A stretch of DNA of 17,021 nt from positions 6,571 through 23,591 of the forward strand of contig DPKV01000137.1 in assembly GCA_003542325.1 (NCBI GenBank), written 5' to 3'. Below, piece by piece: positions 1-7,344 of the stretch. Below the pieces are notes generated by a model. That model did not search any database and was not told the DNA's origin. It saw only the letters and a program-made list of their open reading frames with translations. Within the stretch, counting starts at the first letter, position 1, and each line of letters opens with the position of its first letter. The position numbers were made by a program, and so were the translations under genes. Origin of the DNA: Anaerolineaceae bacterium (lineage in GTDB: Bacteria; Chloroflexota; Anaerolineae; Anaerolineales; Anaerolineaceae).

Positions 1-2319
1 CTCCCGGTGCCGACGGCCACCATCACGCCGATCCCCACGCCGACCATCACGCCTCAACCCACACCCACACCGATCCAGACTGCGAGTGAGGACCACAGCC
101 GGCACTATCTGCTGGATGATTTCGAGACGGAATCGCTGTTCAGCGGTGAAGATGCGTATGGGATTGGGCTGGGTTTCATTACCTGGGGAGACCCGGCGGC
201 TTCGATGATGGCGGGTGTCCGCCAGATCACCGCGGATAACCCCCATGCTTTGCCGCTGCAATCCGGCGATAACCGGGTGCTGGTCGTCAGCGGGACTATT
301 CCGGAGTGGGGAGGAATCACCCATAACTTTGAGGGACCTGGTAGGGATGTTTGGGCATCCATGGATTGGAGCACCTGGCTGGGAGTGACCTTCTGGGTTT
401 ACGGTTCAAATACGGGTAGCGAATTATTATTTGAAATTCAGGAGAACCGCAATCCCGGTTCGATGGTGAATGATGTGGAGGTCTGGTCCTATTCGTTTCG
501 TGACAATTATTCGGGTTGGAAACAGGTCTTTGTCCCCTGGAATAAATTTCATCGCAAGGATATAGGGAACGGCGCACCACAGGATGGCCGCACCCTGACG
601 GAAGTGCATGGTTGGGCGTTCGGGGTGGTGAACCCTTCACCGGAAAGTGTCACCTATTACCTGGATGATGTGGCGCTCTATGGGGAAATCGCCGGACTGG
701 ACCGGGTGTACGTGACCTTTGATTCCAGTGTCCTGTATGTCGCTGAGGGGGATAAAGTCGGGATTATGATCAAATTGACGAACCCTTGCAGTGCGCCAGT
801 CACTGTAAGTTATGCTGTTCAGCAAATTGAGGCCGTCGAAGGGAAAGATTTTTCACCACTATCAGGGAGTATCACCTTTGAACCCGCCCAGATTCAACAG
901 GGGATTGAATTGTCCCTGATAGATGATGCAAAACCAGAAGACACCGAAAGCCTCTTTCTCTTTATCACCGATGCGGAAAATGCCACCCTGGGCGAGCTGA
1001 CCACAGTGTTAATCTTCATTGAAGACAATGACCTTGACGATCCGACGATGTTGATGGATATTGAGGAGAGCTACACCTTTAACGTTCAGGGTGCCGACGA
1101 GATCAGGGTACTGGATGTGATGCCCGATAAAAATCTGGCTTTACCGGAGCAAACCGGATTAGAAGGTGTCCTGGTGGTCAACGCGGAATCGGAGGAGGCG
1201 ACCCTGACGAAGCGTTATGGTGACCCTCAGGATTGGTTCGCAGCGGAAGCGTTTTCGTTCTGGTATTATGGCTCGGGCACAGGAGAAACTGTCACGGTAG
1301 AGCTGTGGAATAATCCCGGACTGCGGACTGGGGAACTGGCGCCCGGCAACTGGACTTTGGTTTGGGAGGATGTGTTTGAGGGTGAGGAAGGTGTTTTGCC
1401 GGAGGCAGGACGCTGGGAACCGCAAATGGGTGATGGCTTGACCATGGGAATCACCGGGTGGGGGAACAATGAGCTGGAATATTACACGGCTGAACCGGAA
1501 AACCTGGCATTGGACGGGGAGGGACACCTGGTGATCACCGCCCGTGAATTGGGCGCGGACACTGATCTGGTCTGCTGGTACGGTCCCTGTGAATACACCA
1601 GCGCCAGGCTGAAGACCCAGGACCGGCTGGAGTTTACTTACGGCCGGGTGGAAGCCTCCATGAAGCTGCCGGAGGGTGTGGGTTTGTGGCCGGCCTTTTG
1701 GATGTTGGGGAACAATTCGGATGCGGTAACCTGGCCGGCTTCCGGCGAACTGGATATTATGGAATTTATCGGCAGCGAACCGGGTGTTATTTACGGCACC
1801 GCCCATGGGCCGGGCTATGTCGGCGCGGATGGGCTGGGCGGAAGTGTGGACCTGGGGTTGGACCTTTCGGCAGGTTTTCACGAATACGCGCTGGAATGGG
1901 AGCCGGATGAGATCAGGTGGTTTGTGGATGACCGCCTTTTTGCCACCGTTCGCCGGGAGGACGTACCGGGAGAGTGGGTCTTTGATCATCCCTTCTATTT
2001 GTTGCTGAACCTTGCGGTGGGCGGGAACTGGCCCGGATCACCGGATACGGAGACGGTTTTCCCGCAATCCCTGGTCGTCGACTATGTGCGGGTGTACGGC
2101 GCAGGGGATTCTTATGAACGGTATGAAGCTGAGTTGATGGATGATTTTACAGGCTGGCGGCAGGTGACTTTGCCGTTTACGGATTTTGTCCGTTCAGCGC
2201 AGCAACCCTGGAGCGCGCCGGATGATGGACTCGACCTGACTCAAATCAATGGTTTTATGGTTTATCTCCCGGCTCGGCCCGAGATATATTATCTGGATCA
2301 GTTTAGCTTGGCAGATTAA
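1..2319 (+). CDS. Secreted multidomain GH16 beta-glucanase (laminarinase-like), 5' end missing
   Basis: The reading frame is open to the window edge, so the N-terminus is missing; the GTG at position 7 lies in a Pro/Thr linker and is unlikely to be the start. Numbering from that GTG: PT linker 1-25, CBM11/CIA30-like beta-sandwich about 35-229, Calx-beta domain about 233-343, first half of a second CBM-like domain about 350-438, GH16 catalytic domain about 447-698, second half of that CBM-like domain 701-770. The GH16 signature ExDxxE is intact as ELDIME, giving nucleophile E581, D583 and acid/base E586. Further GH16 marks are GWGNNELEYY, WPAFWML and a terminal VDYVRVY. Known family role: hydrolysis of beta-1,3 or mixed-linkage glucans outside the cell. 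The exact substrate cannot be read from sequence, and no surface anchor is visible in this part. The gene is followed by a hairpin terminator and stands apart from its convergent neighbour. Confidence 0.9.
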   Translation, partial: LPVPTATITPIPTPTITPQPTPTPIQTASEDHSRHYLLDDFETESLFSGEDAYGIGLGFITWGDPAASMMAGVRQITADNPHALPLQSGDNRVLVVSGTIPEWGGITHNFEGPGRDVWASMDWSTWLGVTFWVYGSNTGSELLFEIQENRNPGSMVNDVEVWSYSFRDNYSGWKQVFVPWNKFHRKDIGNGAPQDGRTLTEVHGWAFGVVNPSPESVTYYLDDVALYGEIAGLDRVYVTFDSSVLYVAEGDKVGIMIKLTNPCSAPVTVSYAVQQIEAVEGKDFSPLSGSITFEPAQIQQGIELSLIDDAKPEDTESLFLFITDAENATLGELTTVLIFIEDNDLDDPTMLMDIEESYTFNVQGADEIRVLDVMPDKNLALPEQTGLEGVLVVNAESEEATLTKRYGDPQDWFAAEAFSFWYYGSGTGETVTVELWNNPGLRTGELAPGNWTLVWEDVFEGEEGVLPEAGRWEPQMGDGLTMGITGWGNNELEYYTAEPENLALDGEGHLVITARELGADTDLVCWYGPCEYTSARLKTQDRLEFTYGRVEASMKLPEGVGLWPAFWMLGNNSDAVTWPASGELDIMEFIGSEPGVIYGTAHGPGYVGADGLGGSVDLGLDLSAGFHEYALEWEPDEIRWFVDDRLFATVRREDVPGEWVFDHPFYLLLNLAVGGNWPGSPDTETVFPQSLVVDYVRVYGAGDSYERYEAELMDDFTGWRQVTLPFTDFVRSAQQPWSAPDDGLDLTQINGFMVYLPARPEIYYLDQFSLAD

Positions 2320-2338
2320 AAGCGAGTCCGTAATATAC

Positions 2339-2385
2339 GTAAACCCCGTCATTTATAAACGACGGGGTTTACTTTTACTTTTAAT
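2339..2385 (+). terminator. Rho-independent terminator after the GH16 gene
   Basis: A perfect 12-bp inverted repeat (GTAAACCCCGTC at 2339-2350 and its complement at 2361-2372) encloses a 10-nt loop and is followed by a T-rich stretch. It lies 20 bp after the GH16 stop and 33 bp beyond the stop of the convergent radical SAM gene, so the stem may also end transcription on the other strand, although a T-tract is weaker in that direction. Confidence 0.88.
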
Positions 2386-2404
2386 TATCTACTTGAGTAG
2401 TCTA

Positions 2405-3883
2405 TCAGGCCACATGCAATTCATTCACCTTGCGGAAGTGATACCCATAAATAGTAAAAGTGATCGCCAGGGGGAATTTCTTTGGGCAGTGGAATAAGGT
2501 CCAGAAGAACAACCGCCAGTACTCTTTTCGTTCCTTACTCTTGAAACCGATTTCGAAAATGGATTTGAAAAGCGCTCCAATCTCACTGGGCTGCAATGAT
2601 ACGCTTTGTCGCTGCGGTCTGTAATTCTTAAGAAAGGTACGGACCCTTTCATAAAAACCATTTGCAGAATAAATCGAATCAAGGATCTTACGGTAACCTG
2701 CTTTAAGTTTGGATATTTCCATCATGGGGATCATGTTGGTCTCGCCATCCACATTGTCGCCGGAAAAATCTGTCCGTATACGACCTTCCCGCAGCATCCG
2801 TTGATAGAGCTGGGTGCCGTTGGGAGCCTGGAGGAGGCCAACCATGGCGGTAACAATCCCGGTTTTCTGGATAAAATCGATCATCCGTTGGAAGATGGTC
2901 TCATCATCCGAGTCAAAGCCGACAATGAATCCGCCCATCACCTGGAGCCCCATTTGCTGGAGTTTTTGGACCGAACTGACCAGGTCCCGGTTGCGGTTTT
3001 GGCTCTTGGAGCATTCCGCCAGGGCAACATCATCCGGTGTCTCAATCCCAATAAAGACCTGTGAGAAACCGGCTTTGACCATCATCTCAACCAACTCATT
3101 ATCATCTGAGAGATTGACGGAAGCCTCGGTTGTGAACAGGCAACCTTTCTTGCCTTTCCGCCAATCGATCATTGCTGGCAGCACTTCTTCTTTGAGGACC
3201 CGTTTATTACCAATGAAGTTATCATCAACGATGAAGATTCCTCGCCGCCATCCAAGGTCGTAAATCTTGTCCAGTTCGGTGATCAATTGTTTGGTGGTCT
3301 TCAATCGCATCTTGTGTCCGAGCAGGGCGGTGACGTTACAAAAATCACAGTTGAAGGGGCAGCCGCGGGTAAATTGCAGGCTGAGTGAATCGTAGTAGCG
3401 CAGGTCGATCAGTTCCCATAAGGGCACCGGTGTCTTGGTGAGGTCGGCAAATTCATCTGTGGCATAGATCGGCTGCGGTTTCCCGCGCCCCAGGTCGGAA
3501 AGGAATAACGGCAGGGGGATTTCGGCCTCATTGAGGACCAGATGGTCCACATCAGGGTAGGCTTCCGGCTCTGCAGTGAATAACGGCCCACCCGCCACGA
3601 TGATCTTGCCGGCAGCTTTGATCTTGGGAAGAATATCCAGGACAGAGTCGCGCTGGACAGCCATGGCGCTGACAAAGACCATATCCGCCCAGGCCAGATC
3701 TGCCGGTTTGAGTTTGCTCACGTTCATATCCACCAGGCGTTTTTCCCAGGTGGCCGGCAGCATGGCTGCCACAGTGAGTAAGCCCAAAGGTGGGGATGAG
3801 GATTTCTTCATCACGAACTTTAGAGCGTGCTTGAAACTCCAAAATGTATCAGGAAATTCGGGATAGACCAGCAGGATGTTCAT
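2405..3883 (-). CDS. B12-binding-type radical SAM protein with DUF4070-like C-terminus
   Basis: 492 aa. Residues 1-140 form a cobalamin-binding-like Rossmann domain (starts MNILLVYPEFPDTFW; IIVAGGP near 94-100) without the DxHxxG motif of corrinoid methyltransferases. The radical SAM core follows, with C175, C179 and C182 in RGCPFNCDFCN (CxxxCxxC, 4Fe-4S ligands) and a later GIET SAM-binding segment. The C-terminal 130 residues, ending IYGYHFRKV, match my recollection of the DUF4070 type. Relatives of this architecture include the hopanoid C-2 methylase HpnP, but most members are uncharacterised and no hopanoid gene is in view, so no substrate is assigned. The ATG lies 9 bp after the tetR stop, and an AAGG ribosome-binding sequence overlaps that stop, indicating co-transcription and probable translational coupling. 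A cytoplasmic, possibly membrane-associated methylase or related radical enzyme is likely. Confidence 0.85.
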   Translation of the reverse strand: MNILLVYPEFPDTFWSFKHALKFVMKKSSSPPLGLLTVAAMLPATWEKRLVDMNVSKLKPADLAWADMVFVSAMAVQRDSVLDILPKIKAAGKIIVAGGPLFTAEPEAYPDVDHLVLNEAEIPLPLFLSDLGRGKPQPIYATDEFADLTKTPVPLWELIDLRYYDSLSLQFTRGCPFNCDFCNVTALLGHKMRLKTTKQLITELDKIYDLGWRRGIFIVDDNFIGNKRVLKEEVLPAMIDWRKGKKGCLFTTEASVNLSDDNELVEMMVKAGFSQVFIGIETPDDVALAECSKSQNRNRDLVSSVQKLQQMGLQVMGGFIVGFDSDDETIFQRMIDFIQKTGIVTAMVGLLQAPNGTQLYQRMLREGRIRTDFSGDNVDGETNMIPMMEISKLKAGYRKILDSIYSANGFYERVRTFLKNYRPQRQSVSLQPSEIGALFKSIFEIGFKSKERKEYWRLFFWTLFHCPKKFPLAITFTIYGYHFRKVNELHVA

Positions 3884-3892
3884 ATTTTGACC

Positions 3893-4714
3893 TTATTCTT
3901 TTTTAGGTTCCTCAGGCGCAGTATCAGGTGGTTCTTCCTGGGTTTCCTTGGCGGGCTTATTTGGCGCCTCTTTGGTTGGTTTCTTGGGCGCTTCTTCAGG
4001 AGTTTCCCGGGAGGCATCTGCTGCCGCAGCTTCGGTTTCTTTATGGTCTTTCTTTGGATTGGATCTTTCTTTTTCTCGCTGTTTCTTCTTCTTGTCCTTC
4101 TCACTTTCAGGGGTGGCTTCGGGGGGAGTCAGCCCCATTAACGTCTGACGGTCCAGTTGGTTGACCTTTTGGAACATGACGGCCATTTCTTCAACGGTAT
4201 AGGGCAGGTCCTGATCGAGCCACCAGTAGATCGTTGCCAGCAGCGAGCCTGCAAAATGATTGGCGATGAAATCGGTGGGGATCACGGGTTGTGCACCCAG
4301 TTCAACAATCTCTTTTTGGATGCAGTCCTTGATGTTGTTTGCGATCATGGATTGAAGTTGACGGGAGGCTGTGATTCCACCGCTGCCGATGATCAGGATG
4401 CGATACAGGTCGTAATGTTCGGATGCGAAATCAAACAGCTTGATAATGGCTTTTGTATCTTCGAGCCGCCACTGGGTTTGGGTGAATTGCGGCACCTGGC
4501 CGACAAATTCGGTCAGAAACTCCTGCATGACTTCCGCAAGCAGTTCATCTTTGTCTTTGAAATGCAAATAAAAGGTTGCCCTTCCCAGATTGGCTTTATC
4601 CGTAATGTCCTGAATGGAAATGGCGTCATAACCATCTTCCATGATGAGCGCCATCATGGCTTCTCTGAGTAATTTGCGCGTGCGTAAGACGCGACGATCT
4701 AATCGTCTGGCCAT
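3893..4714 (-). CDS. TetR/AcrR-family regulator with long charged C-terminal tail
   Basis: 273 aa against the usual 190-210. Residues 8-55 form the TetR helix-turn-helix (TRKLLREAM, then ISIQDITDKANLGRATFYLHF). Residues 60-195 are a helical ligand/dimerisation domain. From about residue 197 the protein becomes a 75-residue low-complexity tail of Lys, Glu, Pro, Ala and Thr (KDKKKKQREKERS, then repeated EEAPKKPTKEAP-like units), presumably disordered and not part of the normal family. The ATG is preceded by AAGGAAGG with good spacing, and a near-consensus promoter lies upstream. Its stop is 9 bp from the radical SAM start, so the two form one operon. It probably represses its own operon and perhaps the divergent ROK-like gene; the inducer is unknown. 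Confidence 0.92.
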   Translation of the reverse strand: MARRLDRRVLRTRKLLREAMMALIMEDGYDAISIQDITDKANLGRATFYLHFKDKDELLAEVMQEFLTEFVGQVPQFTQTQWRLEDTKAIIKLFDFASEHYDLYRILIIGSGGITASRQLQSMIANNIKDCIQKEIVELGAQPVIPTDFIANHFAGSLLATIYWWLDQDLPYTVEEMAVMFQKVNQLDRQTLMGLTPPEATPESEKDKKKKQREKERSNPKKDHKETEAAAADASRETPEEAPKKPTKEAPNKPAKETQEEPPDTAPEEPKKE

Positions 4715-4760
4715 TGTATTCCTTCCTTAAGAATTAAGACAGAAAAAAATTGGATGTTTA

Positions 4761-4805
4761 ATAATAGACAAGTGTATAATAATGTATTACAGGCTATTAT
4801 AATAC
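4761..4805. promoter_or_regulatory. Candidate operator palindromes over the tetR promoter
   Basis: Two inverted repeats overlap the -10 box and start region: GTATTA (4784-4789) with TAATAC (4800-4805), and ATAATAG (4761-4767) with CTATTAT (4794-4800). TetR proteins often bind short palindromes over their own promoter. The AT richness here makes chance palindromes likely, so this is only a candidate. Confidence 0.35.
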
Positions 4806-4823
4806 GGAATGTCCAGATGTCAA
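4796..4823 (-). promoter_or_regulatory. Sigma-70-type promoter of the tetR-radical SAM operon
   Basis: On the minus strand, -35 TTGACA (4823-4818) and -10 TATAAT (4801-4796) are both perfect consensus hexamers with a 16-bp spacer. Transcription would start near 4789, giving a leader of about 75 nt before the tetR ATG at 4714. Confidence 0.75.
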
Positions 4824-4910
4824 TAGCTGCTGCTATCTTCGCGAGGTTTTTAAGGTTGAAATTGTCTCTTGGGAAGCCACCGCATCTGACCGGGTCATAG
4901 CTTATGAGGG

Positions 4911-4940
4911 TTAAAGGAATTCGGCGGTTTGACGTATAAT
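4911..4940 (+). promoter_or_regulatory. Candidate promoter of the ROK-like gene
   Basis: -10 TATAAT (4935-4940) is perfect; the best -35 is a weak TTAAAG (4911-4916) with an 18-bp spacer. The predicted start near 4947 leaves about 37 nt of leader carrying the AGAGGA ribosome-binding site. Confidence 0.5.
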
Positions 4941-4983
4941 GGAATCCCTTTACTTGTTATAACCCCGAGAGGATGTTTACGTT

Positions 4984-5964
4984 ATGGTCACCCGTCCCGT
5001 CCACGAAATCATTGAAGATCTCAGCATTACAACCCGAATCCTGGGACTGAATATCACGGGCAGCAAGGCGATCGCCGTTTATGGCGATATGAATGGGCTG
5101 GTGTACGAGCGGATGCAGATGGAGATGCCTGCGGACATTCCCTTTTTGGAGGGTTTTGATGCGATTTGTTCGATGGCGGATAAGCTCCTCAAAGTTTGCC
5201 GGGCCCAGGGATTGAACAGTCCGGAAGTGATTTCTCTGGCAGTCAGCGGGCCTGTCAACCTGCTTAAGGGCGTCGTCCAGAATCCACCCGACCTGCCCAC
5301 CTGGGAAGACGCCCAGATCAAAGGACGGCTGGCTGTGCGTTATAACCTGCCGGTGTTTATTGAACACCGCAGTCAGGCAGCCGCCCTCGCAGAGGCATAT
5401 TTTGGCGCGGGGATCGGTTTGGAGAACCTGGTTTTACTGGATATGGAACCCGTTGTCTCCCTGGGGTTGGTTCTCCGGAGTATGGTTTTCCATGGCGCGA
5501 ATGATGCCGCGGGAGAGATTGGCAATATGGTTATGGCGTCGGGAGGCCCGGCCGGGTTGGGCGCTTCCGGTTCGCTGACCGGTTTTGCGAGCGGCCTGGG
5601 CATGGCGGAACTTGCCACCCTGCGTCATCCGGGCCGCTGGCCGGTTCCCCCTCGGCCTTACGAACTGGTACAGGCTGTCAACGCGGGGGATGAAACCGCT
5701 TTGGATGTCATCCGGGAATCTGCCCGTTACCTGGCGAAAGCTCTGGAATGGGTGATTGCCATGCTGGACCCGGAAGTGATCGTTTTTGGTCACCCCGGGG
5801 ATGTCCTGGGGGAGAACCTGTTAACACCCTTGCGGGAGACTTTGGCAGCATCTGACGCTATTGACGGAAAACTGCCGAGGCTGGTGGGCGCCAAACTCGG
5901 CGCGAGACTGGATGATGTCGCAAGCCTGATGGCTGTGGTGGATCGTTTCAAGAACCGCGGCTGA
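4984..5964 (+). CDS. ROK-fold protein with degenerate active site (probable non-kinase)
   Basis: 326 aa, full length for a ROK sugar kinase and without an N-terminal DNA-binding domain. The scaffold is clear: a phosphate-1-like segment at 20-29, SLAVSGPVN at 84-92, AAALAEAYFGAG at 132-143 and LDPEVIVFG at 261-269. The functional residues are replaced. DxGGTK reads NITGSK; the catalytic Asp motif ENDAN reads EHRSQ (127-131); the zinc-ligand His of GEIGH is Asn181; and the CxCGxxGCxE zinc motif aligns with A190, L192, S197 and T199. It therefore probably does not phosphorylate sugars by the normal mechanism; ligand sensing or a structural role is more likely (inference). AGAGGA at 4968-4973 is the ribosome-binding site. 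It lies directly upstream of the URO-D/amidohydrolase/transporter operon on the same strand, 167 bp away and with no convincing terminator between them. Confidence 0.85.
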   Translation: MVTRPVHEIIEDLSITTRILGLNITGSKAIAVYGDMNGLVYERMQMEMPADIPFLEGFDAICSMADKLLKVCRAQGLNSPEVISLAVSGPVNLLKGVVQNPPDLPTWEDAQIKGRLAVRYNLPVFIEHRSQAAALAEAYFGAGIGLENLVLLDMEPVVSLGLVLRSMVFHGANDAAGEIGNMVMASGGPAGLGASGSLTGFASGLGMAELATLRHPGRWPVPPRPYELVQAVNAGDETALDVIRESARYLAKALEWVIAMLDPEVIVFGHPGDVLGENLLTPLRETLAASDAIDGKLPRLVGAKLGARLDDVASLMAVVDRFKNRG

Positions 5965-6070
5965 CAGCGATAAATTTGCAATGGGGATCCCATCTGGATT
6001 GCTGTTGACCATTGTTCATGGTAATGGCCTTCTTAATTTCTAAAAGTTTTCCGTCTTGTAAAAATACTTA

Positions 6071-6100
6071 TTGAAATTAAGGAATAAGAAACACTATAAT
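6071..6100 (+). promoter_or_regulatory. Promoter of the URO-D/amidohydrolase/transporter operon
   Basis: -35 TTGAAA (6071-6076) and perfect -10 TATAAT (6095-6100) with an 18-bp spacer sit in an AT-rich intergenic stretch. The predicted start near 6107 gives a leader of about 25 nt that includes the AAAGGG ribosome-binding site of the first gene. Confidence 0.65.
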
Positions 6101-6131
6101 GGGTTAATATTCAACACAGCAAAGGGATCCA

Positions 6132-7319
6132 ATGCCAAATCCCATTTCATCACGTGACCGCATGCTGGCAGCGCTGAGCTGCCAAACACTTGACCACCCC
6201 CCCTGTAGTTTCATGATCTTCGGCGCACTGCACCAGCGCGCGGATAATTATCTGGACTTTATTGAGCGTGAATTGGCCCTGGGATTGGACGCTTTCGTCA
6301 TGGTGCCGCCCCGGCCGCCCTTCATCCAAAACGACCATTACAACCTGCATGGATTGCCGGTGTCTTTTCACCCGCAAGTGTCCATTGAAGAAGCAGTCAT
6401 TCATCCGGCGGGTGAATCTGAGGCGGTCATGGTCAAGACTTACCATACGCCCGCCGGCGATCTGACGGCGCGTGTCCGGCAGACGGAAGATTGGCGCTGG
6501 GGGGACCATGTTCCCTTTCTGGATGATTTTATCATTCCCCGATCCAGTAAATTTATAGTAGAAAACGAAGGCGATCTGGCTGCTTTCCAATACCTTTTGG
6601 AATCGCCGAAACCGGAGGAAGTTATTGCTTTCCGTAAGGCATCCGAGCCTGCGATTGCTTTTGCCCGGGAGCGGGATTTATTGCTGACCGGTGGGTGGGG
6701 CGTCGGCGCGGACATGATCGGTTGGGTTCACGGCCTTGAGACTCTGGTGTATGACGTTTACGACCGGCCCGAATTTATCCAAAAATTGCTCTCCATGATC
6801 GCGGATTGGAACCGGAAGCGGATGAGCGTTGTGCTGGATGCCGGTATTGATTGTTATATCAAACGGGCCTGGTACGAGAATACGGATTTCTTCACCCCGC
6901 GGATGTGGAAGAAGCTGATCCTGCCGGAACTGGCCTGTGATGCCGAACTGGCGCACAAGGCCGGCGCGAAATTCGGTTATATCATCACCGCCAGGGCGAT
7001 GCCGCTGCTCAGCCTGATCGCTGAAGCGGGCGTGGATGTGCTGATCGGCGTTGACCCGGAGGCATTCGACCTTGCAGAAACGAAGCGCACCCTGGGTGGG
7101 AAGGTCTGCCTGTGGGGCGGGGTCAACGGCCACCTGACGGTGGAACAGGGTACCCCCGGAGCCGTTCAACGCGAGGTGCAGACAGCCATGGAAGCCCTTG
7201 GCCCAGATGGGTTTATCCTCTCCCCAGTGGACAATGTCCGGGAGGATACCCCGCTTGCCATGAGCAATGTAAACACCCTGATCCAAACCTGGCAGGCAAT
7301 GACCGGCCAGAATCATTGA
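6132..7319 (+). CDS. URO-D superfamily protein (MtaA/CmuA-like, not HemE)
   Basis: 395 aa. The opening SSRDRMLAALSCQTLDHPP is the typical N-terminus of the uroporphyrinogen-decarboxylase superfamily, and the C-terminal half follows the same barrel pattern (PLLSLIAEAGVDVLIGVDPE at 291-310, VCLWGGVNG at 325-333, FILSPVDNV at 361-369). In MtaA and CmuA corrinoid methyltransferases, the strand before the PLL segment carries a zinc-binding HxCG; here the equivalent stretch is YIITARAMP (283-291), without His or Cys. Heme biosynthesis is unlikely given the context and divergence from HemE. Such paralogs are numerous in anaerobes and are usually of unknown reaction; methyl transfer or decarboxylation on a small molecule is possible. 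No separate corrinoid carrier gene is present. First gene of an operon with the amidohydrolase 25 bp downstream. Confidence 0.8.
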   Translation: MPNPISSRDRMLAALSCQTLDHPPCSFMIFGALHQRADNYLDFIERELALGLDAFVMVPPRPPFIQNDHYNLHGLPVSFHPQVSIEEAVIHPAGESEAVMVKTYHTPAGDLTARVRQTEDWRWGDHVPFLDDFIIPRSSKFIVENEGDLAAFQYLLESPKPEEVIAFRKASEPAIAFARERDLLLTGGWGVGADMIGWVHGLETLVYDVYDRPEFIQKLLSMIADWNRKRMSVVLDAGIDCYIKRAWYENTDFFTPRMWKKLILPELACDAELAHKAGAKFGYIITARAMPLLSLIAEAGVDVLIGVDPEAFDLAETKRTLGGKVCLWGGVNGHLTVEQGTPGAVQREVQTAMEALGPDGFILSPVDNVREDTPLAMSNVNTLIQTWQAMTGQNH

Positions 7320-7344
7320 AACCCGCAAGGTCAGAGGAGGAACT

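Noticed and set aside
7..9. GTG as start of the GH16 protein
   Set aside because: The frame is open upstream, the codon lies in a Pro/Thr linker, and no signal peptide follows; the true start is outside the window.
1159..1989. 276-codon open frame on the minus strand
   Set aside because: It lies wholly inside the GH16 catalytic region, has no recognisable domain, and is a shadow of a clearly conserved gene.
6008..6022. Terminator after the ROK-like gene
   Set aside because: The ACCAT/ATGGT stem is only 5 bp and no T-run follows, so it does not support termination.
6132..7319. Heme-pathway uroporphyrinogen decarboxylase (hemE)
   Set aside because: Sequence pattern and neighbours (amidohydrolase, GPH symporter) fit the divergent MtaA/CmuA-like branch, and no heme gene is nearby.
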